Assembly: GCF_001864835.1 (NCBI RefSeq) | Contig: NZ_MJGI01000025.1 | Location: 651,057 to 689,135, forward strand | DNA from: Curtobacterium sp. MCBA15_001 | GTDB lineage: Bacteria; Actinomycetota; Actinomycetes; Actinomycetales; Microbacteriaceae | Direction: 5' to 3' | Length of the DNA: 38,079 nt | Part shown: positions 6,919-14,943 of the stretch, in pieces | Numbering within the stretch: the first letter of the stretch is position 1 | How the letters are laid out: the number at the start of each line of letters is the position of its first letter | Notes under the pieces: generated by a model | Seen by the model: the letters and a program-made list of their open reading frames with translations, nothing else | What the model was told of the DNA's origin: nothing | Database searches by the model: none | Translations under genes and position numbers: made by a program

Positions 6919-9576
6919 TCAGCCCGTGTTCTGCAGGCCGGCGGCGATCCCGTTGACCGTGAGCAGCAGCAGACGGTGGTCGGCGTCCACCGGGTCGGTA
7001 CTGCCGGACGTGCGGATCGCCCGCAGGGCCCGGAGCTGCAGGTGCGACAGGGCGTCGACGTAGGGGCTGCGGAGTCGCACGGCGCGGGCGAGCACCGGCC
7101 GGTCCTCGAGCACGTCGGCGCCGCCGGAGACCCGGAGCACCCACTCGCGGGTGCGCAGCATCTCCGTCATGACGGCAGCGGCCAGGTCGTCGCGGTCCGC
7201 GAGCTCGAGGTACCGACGGGCGATGTGCTCGTCGGTCTTCGCCAGGGACATCTCGACGTTCTTGATCATCGCGCCGAACAGCGGCCACTCGGCGAACGCG
7301 GTGCGCAGCAGCTCGACGTCGCCGACCGCCTCGAGTGCGGAGCCGAGGCCATACCAGCCGGCCAGGTTGATGCGCGCCTGCGTCCACGAGAACACCCACG
7401 GGATGGCGCGGAGGTCCTCGAGCGACTCGACGCTGAGCCCACGGCGGGCCGGACGGGAGCCGAGCGGCAGCAGCCCGATCTCCTCCATCGGGGTGACCCG
7501 GGCGAACCACGGCGCGAAGCCCTCGGCCTTGACCAGGCCGTAGAAGGCCTCACGCGAGACGTCGTCCAGCCGCTGCGCCAGGTCGGCGAAGCGGTCGGCC
7601 GCGGCGGCGGTCCGGGACTCGTTCGACGGCGACGAGGCGAACAGCGTGGCGGACGCCATCTGCTCGAGGTGTCGGGCCGCGATGTCCTGGTCGCCGTACT
7701 GCGCGAAGATGACCTCACCCTGCTCGGTGAGCTTGAGCCGGCCGTCGATCGACCCCGGCGGCTGGGCCAGGACGGCCTCGTTCGCCGGTCCACCACCGCG
7801 GCCGAGCGACCCGCCGCGACCGTGGAACAGGGTCAGCTCGACGTCGTTCTGCTCGGCCCAGCGGGCGATGCGTGCCTGGGCGTCGTAGAGCGCCAGGTTC
7901 GCAGACACCGGACCGACGTCCTTCGACGAGTCGGAGTAGCCGAGCATCACCTCGAGCTTGCGACCGGTCGCAGCGAGGCGTCGTTCGAACGGCGCGGTGC
8001 GGACCGCCTCGTCGAGGATGTCGACGCTGGCGTGCAGGTCGGCGAACGTCTCGAACAGCGGGATCACGTCGAGGACCGGGGCGTCCTGCTCGGAGCCGAG
8101 GGCGGCGACGGCGAGCTCGTGCACGTTCGCCAGGTCGGCGGCCGACTGCGTGAACGAGACGATGTACCGGTTCGAGGCCCGGACGCCGTACCGCCGCTGC
8201 AGGTCGGCGATGGTGCGGAACACCGCGAGGACCTCTTCGGTCGTCTCGCTCAGGTCGCCGCCCGCACGGATCTCGGCCAGGGCGGTGCGGTGCACCTGCG
8301 AGTGCTGCCGGACCTCGAGCTCGGCCAGGTGGAACCCGAAGGTCTCGACCTGCCAGATCAGGTTCTGCAGCTCGCCGTACGCGGGGCGCGTGGCGCCGGC
8401 CGCGACGAGCGAGGTCTGGATCGTCCGCAGGTCAGCGAGGAACGCCTCGGGGGCGTCGTACGCCAGCGGGCTGTCCCCGCGACGGGTCGCGTCGATCCGG
8501 GCGGCCGTGAACAGCAGCGCGCGACGGTGGGTCTCGTTCGGCGCGCGGATGCCGATGCGCTCGGCGATGTCCGGGTCGAGGGACTCCTGCGCGGCGACCA
8601 GCGCGGTGAGGCCGGCGTCCGCAGGGGTCTCGCTGGCGTCGAGCGTCAGGGTGCTGCCGATGCGGGTCGCCGCACGCGCCAGGCCGAGCAGGATGTGCTC
8701 GGCGGCGATCTCCGCGGCCTGCCGGGTGGTGTCGGCGGTCACGAACGGGTTGCCGTCGCGGTCACCGCCGATCCAGGTGCCGAACCGCACGAACGCCGGC
8801 GCCTGCACGGGGGCACTGCCCGCCGCGTCGCCGAGCAGCCGGTCGTCGAGCAGGCGGTACACCTGCGGCACGATCTCGAACAGCGTCTGGTCGAAGACGC
8901 TCATCGCGGTGCGGACCTCGTCGAGCGGGGTCGGACGGGTCGTGCGCAGCGGCGAGGTGCGCAGGAGGTTCGTGATCTCCTCGAGCAGCCGCCGCTCGTT
9001 CTCGGCCCGCGCGGTGGCGTTCTTCGCGCGGTCGCGCTCGTCGATCAGGTCGGTGATGCGCCGCACCGCCGTGGTCACCGCGCGTCGACGGGCCTCGGTC
9101 GGGTGGGCCGTGAGCACGGGGTGGAAGCGCAGGGCGTCGAGTCGCGCGGCGGCCTCGTCCGCGCCGACCTCGTCGACCAGCCGGGCGTAGGTCGCGGGGA
9201 ACGAGTCGCCGGCCACGCCGCCGTCGTCCCCGCGCTGGCGCAGCACGCGGACGCGGTGGTGCTCCTCGGCCAGGTTCGTCAGGTGGAAGTAGGTCGTGAA
9301 CGCGCGGGCGACCTCTTCGGCACGCTCGGGCGAGAGGTCCGCCACGAGGGCCTCGGCGCGGGCAGCGCCGTCGTCGTCGCTCCCCTCGTAGGCCGCGATG
9401 ACCGCGGCACGCAGGGCTTCGACGTCCTGCAGCAGGTCGTCGCCGCCGCTCTCGCGCAGCACACGGCCGAGCAGGCTGCCGAGGTAGCGGACGTCGGCGC
9501 GCAGGTCGCTGTCGACTGCTCCGCTGACGTGGTCACGTGCGCTGCCGAAGCGCGTGGATCCGTCGATCGCCGTCAT
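6919..9576 (-). CDS. ppc: Phosphoenolpyruvate carboxylase
   Basis: An 885-residue anaplerotic enzyme that carboxylates phosphoenolpyruvate to oxaloacetate in the cytoplasm. Catalytic His158 lies in VLTAHPTEARRR, followed by WIGGDRDGNPFV, GYSDSSKD, the mobile loop HGRGGSLGRGGGP and the invariant C-terminal QNTG. Length fits bacterial PEPC. The ATG at 9576 is preceded by AAGGA at five bases; the same frame stays open for another 800 bases upstream but there it only shadows the heme oxygenase gene. It appears to be monocistronic and ends at the composite palindromic element. Confidence 0.98.
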   Translation of the reverse strand: MTAIDGSTRFGSARDHVSGAVDSDLRADVRYLGSLLGRVLRESGGDDLLQDVEALRAAVIAAYEGSDDDGAARAEALVADLSPERAEEVARAFTTYFHLTNLAEEHHRVRVLRQRGDDGGVAGDSFPATYARLVDEVGADEAAARLDALRFHPVLTAHPTEARRRAVTTAVRRITDLIDERDRAKNATARAENERRLLEEITNLLRTSPLRTTRPTPLDEVRTAMSVFDQTLFEIVPQVYRLLDDRLLGDAAGSAPVQAPAFVRFGTWIGGDRDGNPFVTADTTRQAAEIAAEHILLGLARAATRIGSTLTLDASETPADAGLTALVAAQESLDPDIAERIGIRAPNETHRRALLFTAARIDATRRGDSPLAYDAPEAFLADLRTIQTSLVAAGATRPAYGELQNLIWQVETFGFHLAELEVRQHSQVHRTALAEIRAGGDLSETTEEVLAVFRTIADLQRRYGVRASNRYIVSFTQSAADLANVHELAVAALGSEQDAPVLDVIPLFETFADLHASVDILDEAVRTAPFERRLAATGRKLEVMLGYSDSSKDVGPVSANLALYDAQARIARWAEQNDVELTLFHGRGGSLGRGGGPANEAVLAQPPGSIDGRLKLTEQGEVIFAQYGDQDIAARHLEQMASATLFASSPSNESRTAAAADRFADLAQRLDDVSREAFYGLVKAEGFAPWFARVTPMEEIGLLPLGSRPARRGLSVESLEDLRAIPWVFSWTQARINLAGWYGLGSALEAVGDVELLRTAFAEWPLFGAMIKNVEMSLAKTDEHIARRYLELADRDDLAAAVMTEMLRTREWVLRVSGGADVLEDRPVLARAVRLRSPYVDALSHLQLRALRAIRTSGSTDPVDADHRLLLLTVNGIAAGLQNTG

Positions 9577-9648
9577 CGGGTCCTTCCGGGTGGGGTGGTC
9601 GTGTCGCCTGGGCCGATTGGGATACCACGGCCCGGACCCCAGCAGCGT

Positions 9649-9689
9649 ACCGGCCGGAGCGCGACCGTGACGACGACCGTCCGGCCGGT
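9649..9689 (-). terminator. Hairpin between heme oxygenase and ppc
   Basis: ACCGGCCGGA (9649-9658) and TCCGGCCGGT (9680-9689) form a perfect 10-bp stem with a 21-nt loop, 18 bp beyond the heme oxygenase stop. No U-tract follows, as is usual in high-GC actinobacteria. It may end heme oxygenase transcription before ppc. Confidence 0.5.
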
Positions 9690-9707
9690 CAGCCGTTGGC
9701 AGCAGGC

Positions 9708-10361
9708 TCAGGCGACCGAGGTCCGCCGCGCGTCGAGTTCGGCCAGCAGCCCGTCGTCCAACGCCGACGCCAGCTCGACCTCGGCCAACACGCGCTCGCG
9801 CTCGGCGTCGTCCCACGGCGCGGCGTCGAGCTGCTCGCGGTAGGTGTCCTCGAACGATGCCGGGTCCGCCAGCTGGTCGAAGATCCAGAACAGCACGCCG
9901 TTCGTGTCGAACCCGAACTGCTGGCTCAGCGTCGCGCTCATCGCCCGTCCGCCGGACAGGTCGCCGAGGTACCGCGTGTAGTGGTGCGCCACGAAGCCGC
10001 CGGGCCACTGCGCCGCGACCTCGTTGAGCCGTCGGACGTACGCGGTGGTGGCCGGGGTCGGGCAGACGAGCTCGGACCAGTCCGGCCCGACGAGGTACTC
10101 GAGGTCGGCACGGATCGCGGGCATCCGCGTGAGCTGCGAGGTCACGAACGGGCTGACGACCGGGTGGTCCGCCATCCGCTCGGCCGCTCGCTCGATGGCG
10201 TCGTACACGAAGGCGTACTGCCCGAGCAGGTCGGCGTAGTCGGCGACGTCGCAGTGGCCACCGCGCAGGGCGTCCAGGAAGTCGGTCCTGCCCGCGACCC
10301 CGTGGGTCCGGCGGGCACGGAGTCGGAGCAGCTCCGAGAACCGGGTGACCGATGCGTCCAT
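9708..10361 (-). CDS. Biliverdin-producing heme oxygenase
   Basis: A 217-residue heme oxygenase, which opens heme to biliverdin, iron and CO. The probable proximal heme ligand is His20 in RRTHGVAG, and the distal-helix signature YLGDLSGGRAM is at 131-141. Length matches HmuO/HO-1-type enzymes. The ATG at 10361 directly abuts a DtxR/IdeR-type box whose minus-strand TAGCCT would serve as a -10 element; this places the transcription start on the ATG itself, so the mRNA is probably leaderless. It is divergent from a siderophore-interacting reductase, and together they form an iron-acquisition pair repressed by iron. Confidence 0.95.
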   Translation of the reverse strand: MDASVTRFSELLRLRARRTHGVAGRTDFLDALRGGHCDVADYADLLGQYAFVYDAIERAAERMADHPVVSPFVTSQLTRMPAIRADLEYLVGPDWSELVCPTPATTAYVRRLNEVAAQWPGGFVAHHYTRYLGDLSGGRAMSATLSQQFGFDTNGVLFWIFDQLADPASFEDTYREQLDAAPWDDAERERVLAEVELASALDDGLLAELDARRTSVA

Positions 10362-10379
10362 GAGGTGAGGCTAACCTCA
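10361..10379. promoter_or_regulatory. DtxR/IdeR-type iron box shared by divergent genes
   Basis: TGAGGTGAGGCTAACCTCA matches 16 of 19 positions of the DtxR/IdeR consensus TWAGGTWAGSCTWACCTWA, with near-perfect dyad symmetry extending to AGGTGAGGCTAACCTCACCT. It overlaps candidate -10 elements on both strands, TAACCT (10372-10377) for the reductase and TAGCCT (10368-10373) for heme oxygenase. One iron-loaded repressor site could therefore shut both genes. Confidence 0.88.
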
Positions 10380-10472
10380 CCTGAGCCGCTGTGCACCAGG
10401 AATCGCCGAGACCGGTCGGTCCGCGGTCAGGTCACAGCTGCCACCGAACCGACGAGAGGAAGCTCCCCCACG

Positions 10473-11312
10473 ATGAGCCCGAAGAACCGCACCCAGCACG
10501 TGTTCGTCGTCGACCGGACCGAACAGGTCTCGCCGCACATGGTGCGGGTGCACCTGGGCGGACCCGCCTTCGCCGCGTTCGTCGAGGGCGCTGACCCCGA
10601 CGCGCTGGCCGCGACCGACCACTACGTCAAGCTCCTGCTCGCTCGGCGCGAGCTCGGCCTCGTGCCGCCCTACGACCTCGACGCGCTGCGCGAGACGCTG
10701 CCGAAGGCCGACCGCCCGGCGCGTCGGACGTACACGGTGCGGTCGATCGACCACGACGCCCAGACCATCGCGATCGACTTCGTCGTGCACGGCGACGAGG
10801 GGCTGGCCGGACCGTGGGCCGCTGCCGCACAGCCCGGAGACCTGCTCGCCCTGTCCGGACCCGGCGGCGGGTACGCCCCGAGCACCGATCCGGACGTCGA
10901 CCACCTGCTGCTCGGCGACGACAGCGCCCTGCCCGCGATCGCGTCCGCACTCCAGGAGATGGACGCCACCGCCACGGGCGTCGCCCTGGTCGAGGTCGCC
11001 GGCCCCGACGACGAACAGGACCTGGCCCACCCGGCCGGCGTCGACCTGCAGTGGCTGCACCGCGACGCCACCGGCGCCGAGCCGGGCACGCTCCTGCTGG
11101 ACGCGACCCGCGAGCTGCCCCGTGCCTCCCGTCCGGTGCGCGTCTTCGCGCACGGCGAGCGGACTGCGATCAAGGCGATCCGTCGCCTGCTGCAGGACGA
11201 GTGGGGTGTCGCGAAGGCGGACATGTCGCTGTCGGCGTACTGGGCGCTCGGCCGCGCCGAGGACCGGTTCCAGGAGGAGAAGCGGGAGCCGGTGGGCGCG
11301 ATCTTCGACTGA
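10473..11312 (+). CDS. Siderophore-interacting protein (FAD-dependent ferric reductase)
   Basis: A 279-residue SIP-family flavoprotein (ViuB type) that reduces ferric siderophores in the cytoplasm with NAD(P)H. RRTYTVRSID is the FAD-binding motif, SGPGGGYAP lies in the flavin/phosphate region, and the C-terminus SAYWALGRAEDRFQEEKREPVGAIFD matches the SIP ending. The ATG at 10473 follows AGAGGAAG at a somewhat long spacing. The leader of about 90 nt starts at the shared iron box, predicting induction under iron starvation. Confidence 0.93.
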   Translation: MSPKNRTQHVFVVDRTEQVSPHMVRVHLGGPAFAAFVEGADPDALAATDHYVKLLLARRELGLVPPYDLDALRETLPKADRPARRTYTVRSIDHDAQTIAIDFVVHGDEGLAGPWAAAAQPGDLLALSGPGGGYAPSTDPDVDHLLLGDDSALPAIASALQEMDATATGVALVEVAGPDDEQDLAHPAGVDLQWLHRDATGAEPGTLLLDATRELPRASRPVRVFAHGERTAIKAIRRLLQDEWGVAKADMSLSAYWALGRAEDRFQEEKREPVGAIFD

Positions 11313-11316
11313 CGTC

Positions 11317-11328
11317 GGACGGGAGGCC
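11317..11328 (+). repeat. Solo GGACGGGAGGCC element after the reductase gene
   Basis: The core GGACGGGAGGCC starts four bases after the stop codon of the siderophore-interacting protein, in the same orientation relative to its gene as the other copies. No full inverse arm is visible nearby, so this is a half-site copy. Confidence 0.6.
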
Positions 11329-11364
11329 CGGTGCGCGTCGGACGTCGGCACTAGCGTTCCGCGC

Positions 11365-11925
11365 ATGGTCGACTCCTGCTGCGTGCCCGGCTGCGTGGAT
11401 CCGCTCGCGTCGGGCGCGCCGGTCCCGCTGTGCGAGGGGCACGTGGTGCTCGTGCACGACTTCGCCGAGGACCGCCGGGGCGTCGAGGACACGCTGCCCG
11501 GCCCGTGTCTGGTGTGCGGGTGCCGGATCGGGGTGCGCTTCGCCTCGGGGACGGTGTGCGCGGTGTGCGAGTGGCCCTGGGGCGACGTTCCCGACAGTGA
11601 CCTCGCTCCCCCGCGGCTCGACGTCGTGTACTACCTGCGGCAGCGCGACGACCTCGGCGACCGCGTGAAGATCGGCACCACGACGAATCCGCGGCAGCGG
11701 CTCGCCCGGATCCCGCACCAGGACCTGCTGGCGTTCGAGCGGGGGGACCGTGTGCTGGAGCGGCGGCGGCACGCGCAGTTCGCGGCGTCGCGGTACCCCG
11801 GCACGGAGTGGTTCCGCGCGACGCCGGAGCTGCTGGGGCACGTGCGGATCGTGGCGGCCGGGGTGTCGGACCCGTGGTCGTTGCACGCGCGGTGGCTCAG
11901 CGAGGCGCTCGCGCTGCGCGGGTGA
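11365..11925 (+). CDS. GIY-YIG (T5orf172/MUG113-type) protein with Cys-rich N-terminus
   Basis: A 186-residue protein. Residues 5-24 and 48-68 hold cysteine clusters (CCVPGC, then CLVCGC and CAVC) that look like zinc-binding knuckles. Residues 87-160 carry a GIY-YIG-superfamily core of the T5orf172 type: VVYYLRQ as the YY strand, VKIGTTTNPRQRL with the conserved KIG and Arg, Glu132 and a terminal EWF. Such domains are nicking or phosphodiesterase folds found in phage and mobile proteins. ATG at 11365 lacks a strong ribosome site. It starts the accessory cluster at 11.4-16.4 kb and converges on the nuclease-like gene. Confidence 0.78.
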   Translation: MVDSCCVPGCVDPLASGAPVPLCEGHVVLVHDFAEDRRGVEDTLPGPCLVCGCRIGVRFASGTVCAVCEWPWGDVPDSDLAPPRLDVVYYLRQRDDLGDRVKIGTTTNPRQRLARIPHQDLLAFERGDRVLERRRHAQFAASRYPGTEWFRATPELLGHVRIVAAGVSDPWSLHARWLSEALALRG

Positions 11926-12000
11926 GGGGTGCGCGTGCGGCGGCGGCGCGGGTGCGGCGGCGCGGGTGCGGCGGCGCGGTTTCGGCGGCGCGCGGTTTCG

Positions 12001-12134
12001 GCACCGTGCGAGGTTCGCGCCCGGTGCGAGGTTGATCGCCTCGTGCGGCGCAACGAGCTCGCACGGGGCGATCAGGGTCGCGCGCAGACGTGACCTCGCA
12101 CGGTGCGGAGCGGCGCTGACCTCGCACCGTGCGA
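12001..12134. repeat. Inverted-repeat array between convergent genes
   Basis: Four copies of an 11-bp word related to CCGTGCGAGGT occur here, two forward (12004-12014, 12022-12032) and two inverted (12093-12103, 12119-12129), with a further GATCGCC/GGCGATC pair between. The last copy forms a 13-nt palindrome TCGCACCGTGCGA. Just upstream, 11940-12000 is a GCGGCGCGG-type low-complexity tract. The whole 221-bp gap lies between convergent genes and has no credible gene; a bidirectional terminator is the simplest reading. Confidence 0.65.
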
Positions 12135-12146
12135 CCATCGCGGTGC

Positions 12147-13196
12147 TCAGCGGGCGTACGCGTCGACGAACAGGTCACCGCGGATGTCGCGCAGGGTGTC
12201 GACGAGCCGGTCCACCGTGCGGCCGGAGACGCCCGACACCTGCAGGTCGTACGGGCCGAGCGCGGGCAGGCGACCGGTGCGGATGCGGACGACCTCCCAC
12301 CCGACGCCGCGGAGTGCCCGGTCCTTGCGCCGGTCCGACTCCTCGCGCGACCCCACGTGCTCGAGGCCGTGCCGCCCGGTGGAGTCGTACTCGATCGCGA
12401 CCTGCAGCTCGGGCAGGATGATGTCCGGCCAGGCCTCGACGTGGTCGTGGAACGGCTTGTCGAGCCGGATCGCGTTCTGCGTGAACGTGAAGTCGAACCG
12501 GTCGGACAACGCCTGGCGCAGTTCGGCCTCGACCGCCGAGGCCGTGGCCGGCGCGCACACGCTGACGAACGCCTGACCCGAGGGCACCCGCGGCGTCTTG
12601 CGGCAGACCTCGCGCGCGGCGGCGCTCGGACGCCGCGCTCCCCCTCGACGGCCCCCGGGTCGTGCGGCGCGGGTCGAGGCGACGGCACCGGTGGGGACGG
12701 CACCCGGCGGGACGACACCCGCACGAGCGGCGGCGGCGGCGGGGACGACGCCGTCGGGGACGTCGCCCGGGGTGCGGGACCGGCCGGCCGCGGGCAGGGT
12801 CTGTCGCCCGGCCACCCGGACCGCGCGCTGGGGTGCGGGGACCTGCGTCGGCCACTCGGCGGGCAGGACCGGCCAGCGCTGGGGCTTCGCCATCACCGTG
12901 CACTCCGGGCACCACACCGACCGCCGACGTTCGCGCCCGGGTCGGTTCCGCTGTTCAGCGGGCGTCGCAACGAACACGTGCCCCACGTCGCACTCCCACG
13001 TCAGCAGGACCTCGGCCGCCGGGGGCACCTGCGTCAGGACGATGCCGGCGTTCCACTCAGGGTGGTACTGCCGGATGAGCACCGGGAACGAGGCCCATGC
13101 GTCCCGGAACTGCCCCACGGCGTACGGCATCGGCACGCCGCGCGAGAACTGCCGGCGGCGCCACCACGCATCGACTGGCTCGACCACGAGCGTCAC
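12147..13196 (-). CDS. Zinc-ribbon plus PD-(D/E)XK (DUF559/Vsr-like) nuclease-like protein
   Basis: About 349 residues. Near the N-terminus is a zinc ribbon of the DUF4379 kind: WECDVGHVF at 67-75 with Cys69 and His73, and WCPECT at 95-100 with Cys96 and Cys99. A Pro/Ala/Arg-rich linker of about 100 residues follows. The last 100 residues resemble a PD-(D/E)XK core: WPDIILPELQVAIEYD supplies the acidic residues, followed by RRKDRALRGVGWEVVRIR as in DUF559/Vsr proteins. The start is uncertain; I use GTG at 13196, which has no ribosome site. It follows the RES toxin gene by 47 nt on the same strand. DNA cleavage is inferred, not shown. Confidence 0.75.
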   Translation of the reverse strand: MTLVVEPVDAWWRRRQFSRGVPMPYAVGQFRDAWASFPVLIRQYHPEWNAGIVLTQVPPAAEVLLTWECDVGHVFVATPAEQRNRPGRERRRSVWCPECTVMAKPQRWPVLPAEWPTQVPAPQRAVRVAGRQTLPAAGRSRTPGDVPDGVVPAAAAARAGVVPPGAVPTGAVASTRAARPGGRRGGARRPSAAAREVCRKTPRVPSGQAFVSVCAPATASAVEAELRQALSDRFDFTFTQNAIRLDKPFHDHVEAWPDIILPELQVAIEYDSTGRHGLEHVGSREESDRRKDRALRGVGWEVVRIRTGRLPALGPYDLQVSGVSGRTVDRLVDTLRDIRGDLFVDAYAR

Positions 13197-13243
13197 GGTA
13201 GGAGGAGCCACCGACAGCCGCGGCCGGCACGCAGCGGGCGGCG

Positions 13244-13912
13244 TCAGTCGCGGGGCGGTGTGACGATCGTGAAGCGCTCGGGACCGGCGGTGGAGCCGTC
13301 CTCGAGCACGCGGATCCCCGACTCCTGGCAGGCGGTGACCCCGTCGCGGTGCACCCGCTCGGGACGCGGGCGGCGCGGCACCCCGGCGTCGCCGAACACC
13401 GCCCACGCGTTCGCCGCCGCAGCGCTGGTGAACCGGGTGCTGTACCGGACGCCGGCGAACCCTGCGCCGTCGAACGCCCGCGCCCAGGCCTGCGGCACCC
13501 GGTAGTCGACCATCGTCTGCAGCTCGGCGCCGACCCCGTGCTGGACGGCCTCTGGTGCCGTGACGTCGGCGAACCGTCGACCGCGGGACGCCCGGGCGGC
13601 GACGACGACCATCTCGCGGGCGCGGCCGACGAAGACGGTGTTCGTGTGCAGCGTGTGGTGGGCCAGCCGCTCGCGCACCGCGACCTCGACGGAGTCCGCC
13701 CAGTAGCAGGTGCCCCGCGGTGACGCGAGGTCGAACCGGCCGCCGTCCACACCGTCGGCGTCCGCGGGGGTGGACGCGAACCACCAGGCGCCGCGGTCGT
13801 GACGCTTCGCGCGGTAGAACGTCGTGCCGCGGGACTCCACCGCCGGGAACCCGCTCAGGTCCGCCCCGTCCGCCGGTGCGTGCTGCGCGACCTCGGTGCG
13901 ACGCTGGGTCAC
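13244..13912 (-). CDS. RES-domain toxin
   Basis: A 222-residue RES-family protein. The three conserved polar residues of the family are recognisable: Arg in FYRAKR, Glu in VEVAVRERL and Ser in TRFTSAAAANAWAVFG. RES toxins such as MbcT degrade or phosphorolyse NAD+ and stop growth unless held by an Xre/MbcA/ParS-type antitoxin. The GTG start at 13912 overlaps the antitoxin TGA by four bases (GTGA), so toxin synthesis is coupled to antitoxin translation. Confidence 0.87.
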   Translation of the reverse strand: MTQRRTEVAQHAPADGADLSGFPAVESRGTTFYRAKRHDRGAWWFASTPADADGVDGGRFDLASPRGTCYWADSVEVAVRERLAHHTLHTNTVFVGRAREMVVVAARASRGRRFADVTAPEAVQHGVGAELQTMVDYRVPQAWARAFDGAGFAGVRYSTRFTSAAAANAWAVFGDAGVPRRPRPERVHRDGVTACQESGIRVLEDGSTAGPERFTIVTPPRD

Positions 13913-14442
13913 GCGTCCGCCAGCCAGGCACGCTCCGCACGACGAGCCGCCCGCAGGACGACGTCGTGCCGACCGTCGCGGAGCGCCTGCGCAGCGGTGG
14001 TGCCGCCGAACGCATCCGCGACGGTGTTGAGCCAGAGCGCGCTGCCCCACGGATCGATCCGGTCCGGGTCGAGCAGCATCAGGACCTCGCGCAGTCGCGG
14101 CAAGGGTGCGCCCGACGGCCCGAACTGGAACGACGGGAAGATCCGGCTGCCGTCGCCGATCTTGAGCCCCAGCAGGTCGCCCTTCGTGCTCGCCTTGCTG
14201 ATCGCCTGCCGTGTCACACCGCGCCAGCTCGCCAACGAGGCCGCGTCGTAGAAGGGGCCGATGAGCGCGTCCGACTCGTGCTTGACGGCGGGCAGCGCTG
14301 CCACCATGCGGTCGGCCAGCACGCCGACGTCACCGACCGCGGCCAGGGCGTCGTCGTAGCGTCCGTCGCGGAGCCGGTCCTGGATCGCAGCGAGGAGTGC
14401 CGCTTCCGCCGTGCCGGTCACCGCGCGTTGTGTCGTGGCCAT
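13909..14442 (-). CDS. Xre/MbcA/ParS-type antitoxin of the RES toxin
   Basis: A 177-residue antitoxin. The central section ASLASWRGVTRQAISKAS is a helix-turn-helix, and the C-terminal stretch DPWGSALWLNTVADAFGG...AAQALRDGR matches the toxin-binding domain of MbcA/ParS proteins. I chose ATG at 14442, which has an upstream GGGAAGG and sits just downstream of a good promoter; the longer frame would translate through that promoter. Order antitoxin then toxin is typical, and the two 14-bp direct repeats upstream are the likely autoregulation sites. Confidence 0.82.
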   Translation of the reverse strand: MATTQRAVTGTAEAALLAAIQDRLRDGRYDDALAAVGDVGVLADRMVAALPAVKHESDALIGPFYDAASLASWRGVTRQAISKASTKGDLLGLKIGDGSRIFPSFQFGPSGAPLPRLREVLMLLDPDRIDPWGSALWLNTVADAFGGTTAAQALRDGRHDVVLRAARRAERAWLADA

Positions 14443-14459
14443 CGAGTCCGCCTTCCCTG

Positions 14460-14506
14460 CAACCGTGTCAACCGATCCTACGACCGTACCGTCAACCACG
14501 TCAACC
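14460..14506 (-). promoter_or_regulatory. Promoter and paired operators of the RES-Xre unit
   Basis: On the minus strand TTGACG (14499-14504) and TAGGAT (14475-14480) are separated by 18 bp, a strong sigma-70-like promoter 32 bp before the antitoxin ATG. Two near-identical 14-bp direct repeats, CAACCGTGTCAACC (14460-14473) and CAACCACGTCAACC (14493-14506), flank the -10 and cover the -35. Their 33-bp spacing is about three helical turns, so bound dimers would sit on one DNA face. Confidence 0.72.
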
Positions 14507-14523
14507 ATCCGTCGCGCATGACA

Positions 14524-14538
14524 TACCCTGGTGGGGTA
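14524..14538 (+). promoter_or_regulatory. CsoR-type operator before csoR
   Basis: TACCCTGGTGGGGTA is an inverted repeat with the G-tract typical of CsoR/FrmR sites. The same bases include TACCCT, a plausible -10 for csoR, 20 bp before its ribosome site. Autorepression by CsoR is therefore likely. Confidence 0.65.
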
Positions 14539-14557
14539 CCGGTCCACAGGAGGTCTC

Positions 14558-14848
14558 ATGACCGATCACGAGCACGGCTACATCTCGTCGAAGGACGCGT
14601 ACCTCAAGCGGCTCCGGCGCATCGAGGGACAGGCCCGCGGACTGCAGCGCATGGTCGAGGACGAGCAGTACTGCATCGACATCCTGACCCAGGTGTCCGC
14701 CATGACGAAGGCCCTGCAGTCGGTCGCGCTCGGACTGGTCGAGGACCACCTGCGGCACTGCGTCGCCGATGCCGTCGCGGACGGTGGGGACCCGGAGGCG
14801 AAGATCGCCGAGGCGTCGGCAGCGATCGCGCGGCTCGTCCGGTCCTGA
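14558..14848 (+). CDS. csoR: Copper-sensing repressor, CsoR family
   Basis: A 96-residue all-helical regulator. Cys39, His64 and Cys68 form the C-H-C copper(I) ligand set (QYCIDIL, EDHLRHCV), which separates CsoR from the formaldehyde and nickel members of the family. The N-terminus HEHGYISSKDAYLKRLRRIEGQ is typical of actinobacterial copies. The ATG has AGGAGG seven bases away (14548-14553). A CsoR-type operator lies just upstream. No copper ATPase or chaperone is adjacent, so apart from itself its targets must be elsewhere. Confidence 0.93.
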   Translation: MTDHEHGYISSKDAYLKRLRRIEGQARGLQRMVEDEQYCIDILTQVSAMTKALQSVALGLVEDHLRHCVADAVADGGDPEAKIAEASAAIARLVRS

Positions 14849-14943
14849 CACGACGACGGGCTGCGGCCACTGCCGGATCGGCTGGCGCCGCAACCGACAC
14901 CGACACCGACACCACCAGCACAGCCCGGTCAGCGGTCGCGTCA

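Noticed and set aside
6436..9843. A 1135-codon open frame on the plus strand antisense to ppc
   Set aside because: It mirrors the G/C-biased third positions of ppc, has Arg/Gly/Val-rich composition and no family motif.
9577..10380. Upstream extension of the ppc frame
   Set aside because: Antisense or frame-shifted over heme oxygenase; the internal ATG at 9576 has a ribosome site and matches family length.
11926..12000. A small gene in the GCGGCGCGG tract
   Set aside because: Pure low-complexity GC repeat without ribosome site or plausible protein.
14524..14848. A copper-resistance operon
   Set aside because: No copper ATPase, chaperone or oxidase gene is adjacent; only the regulator is present.
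14885..14915. CCGACA hexamer repeat after csoR
   Set aside because: Three copies only, in a short convergent gap; simple low-complexity sequence.
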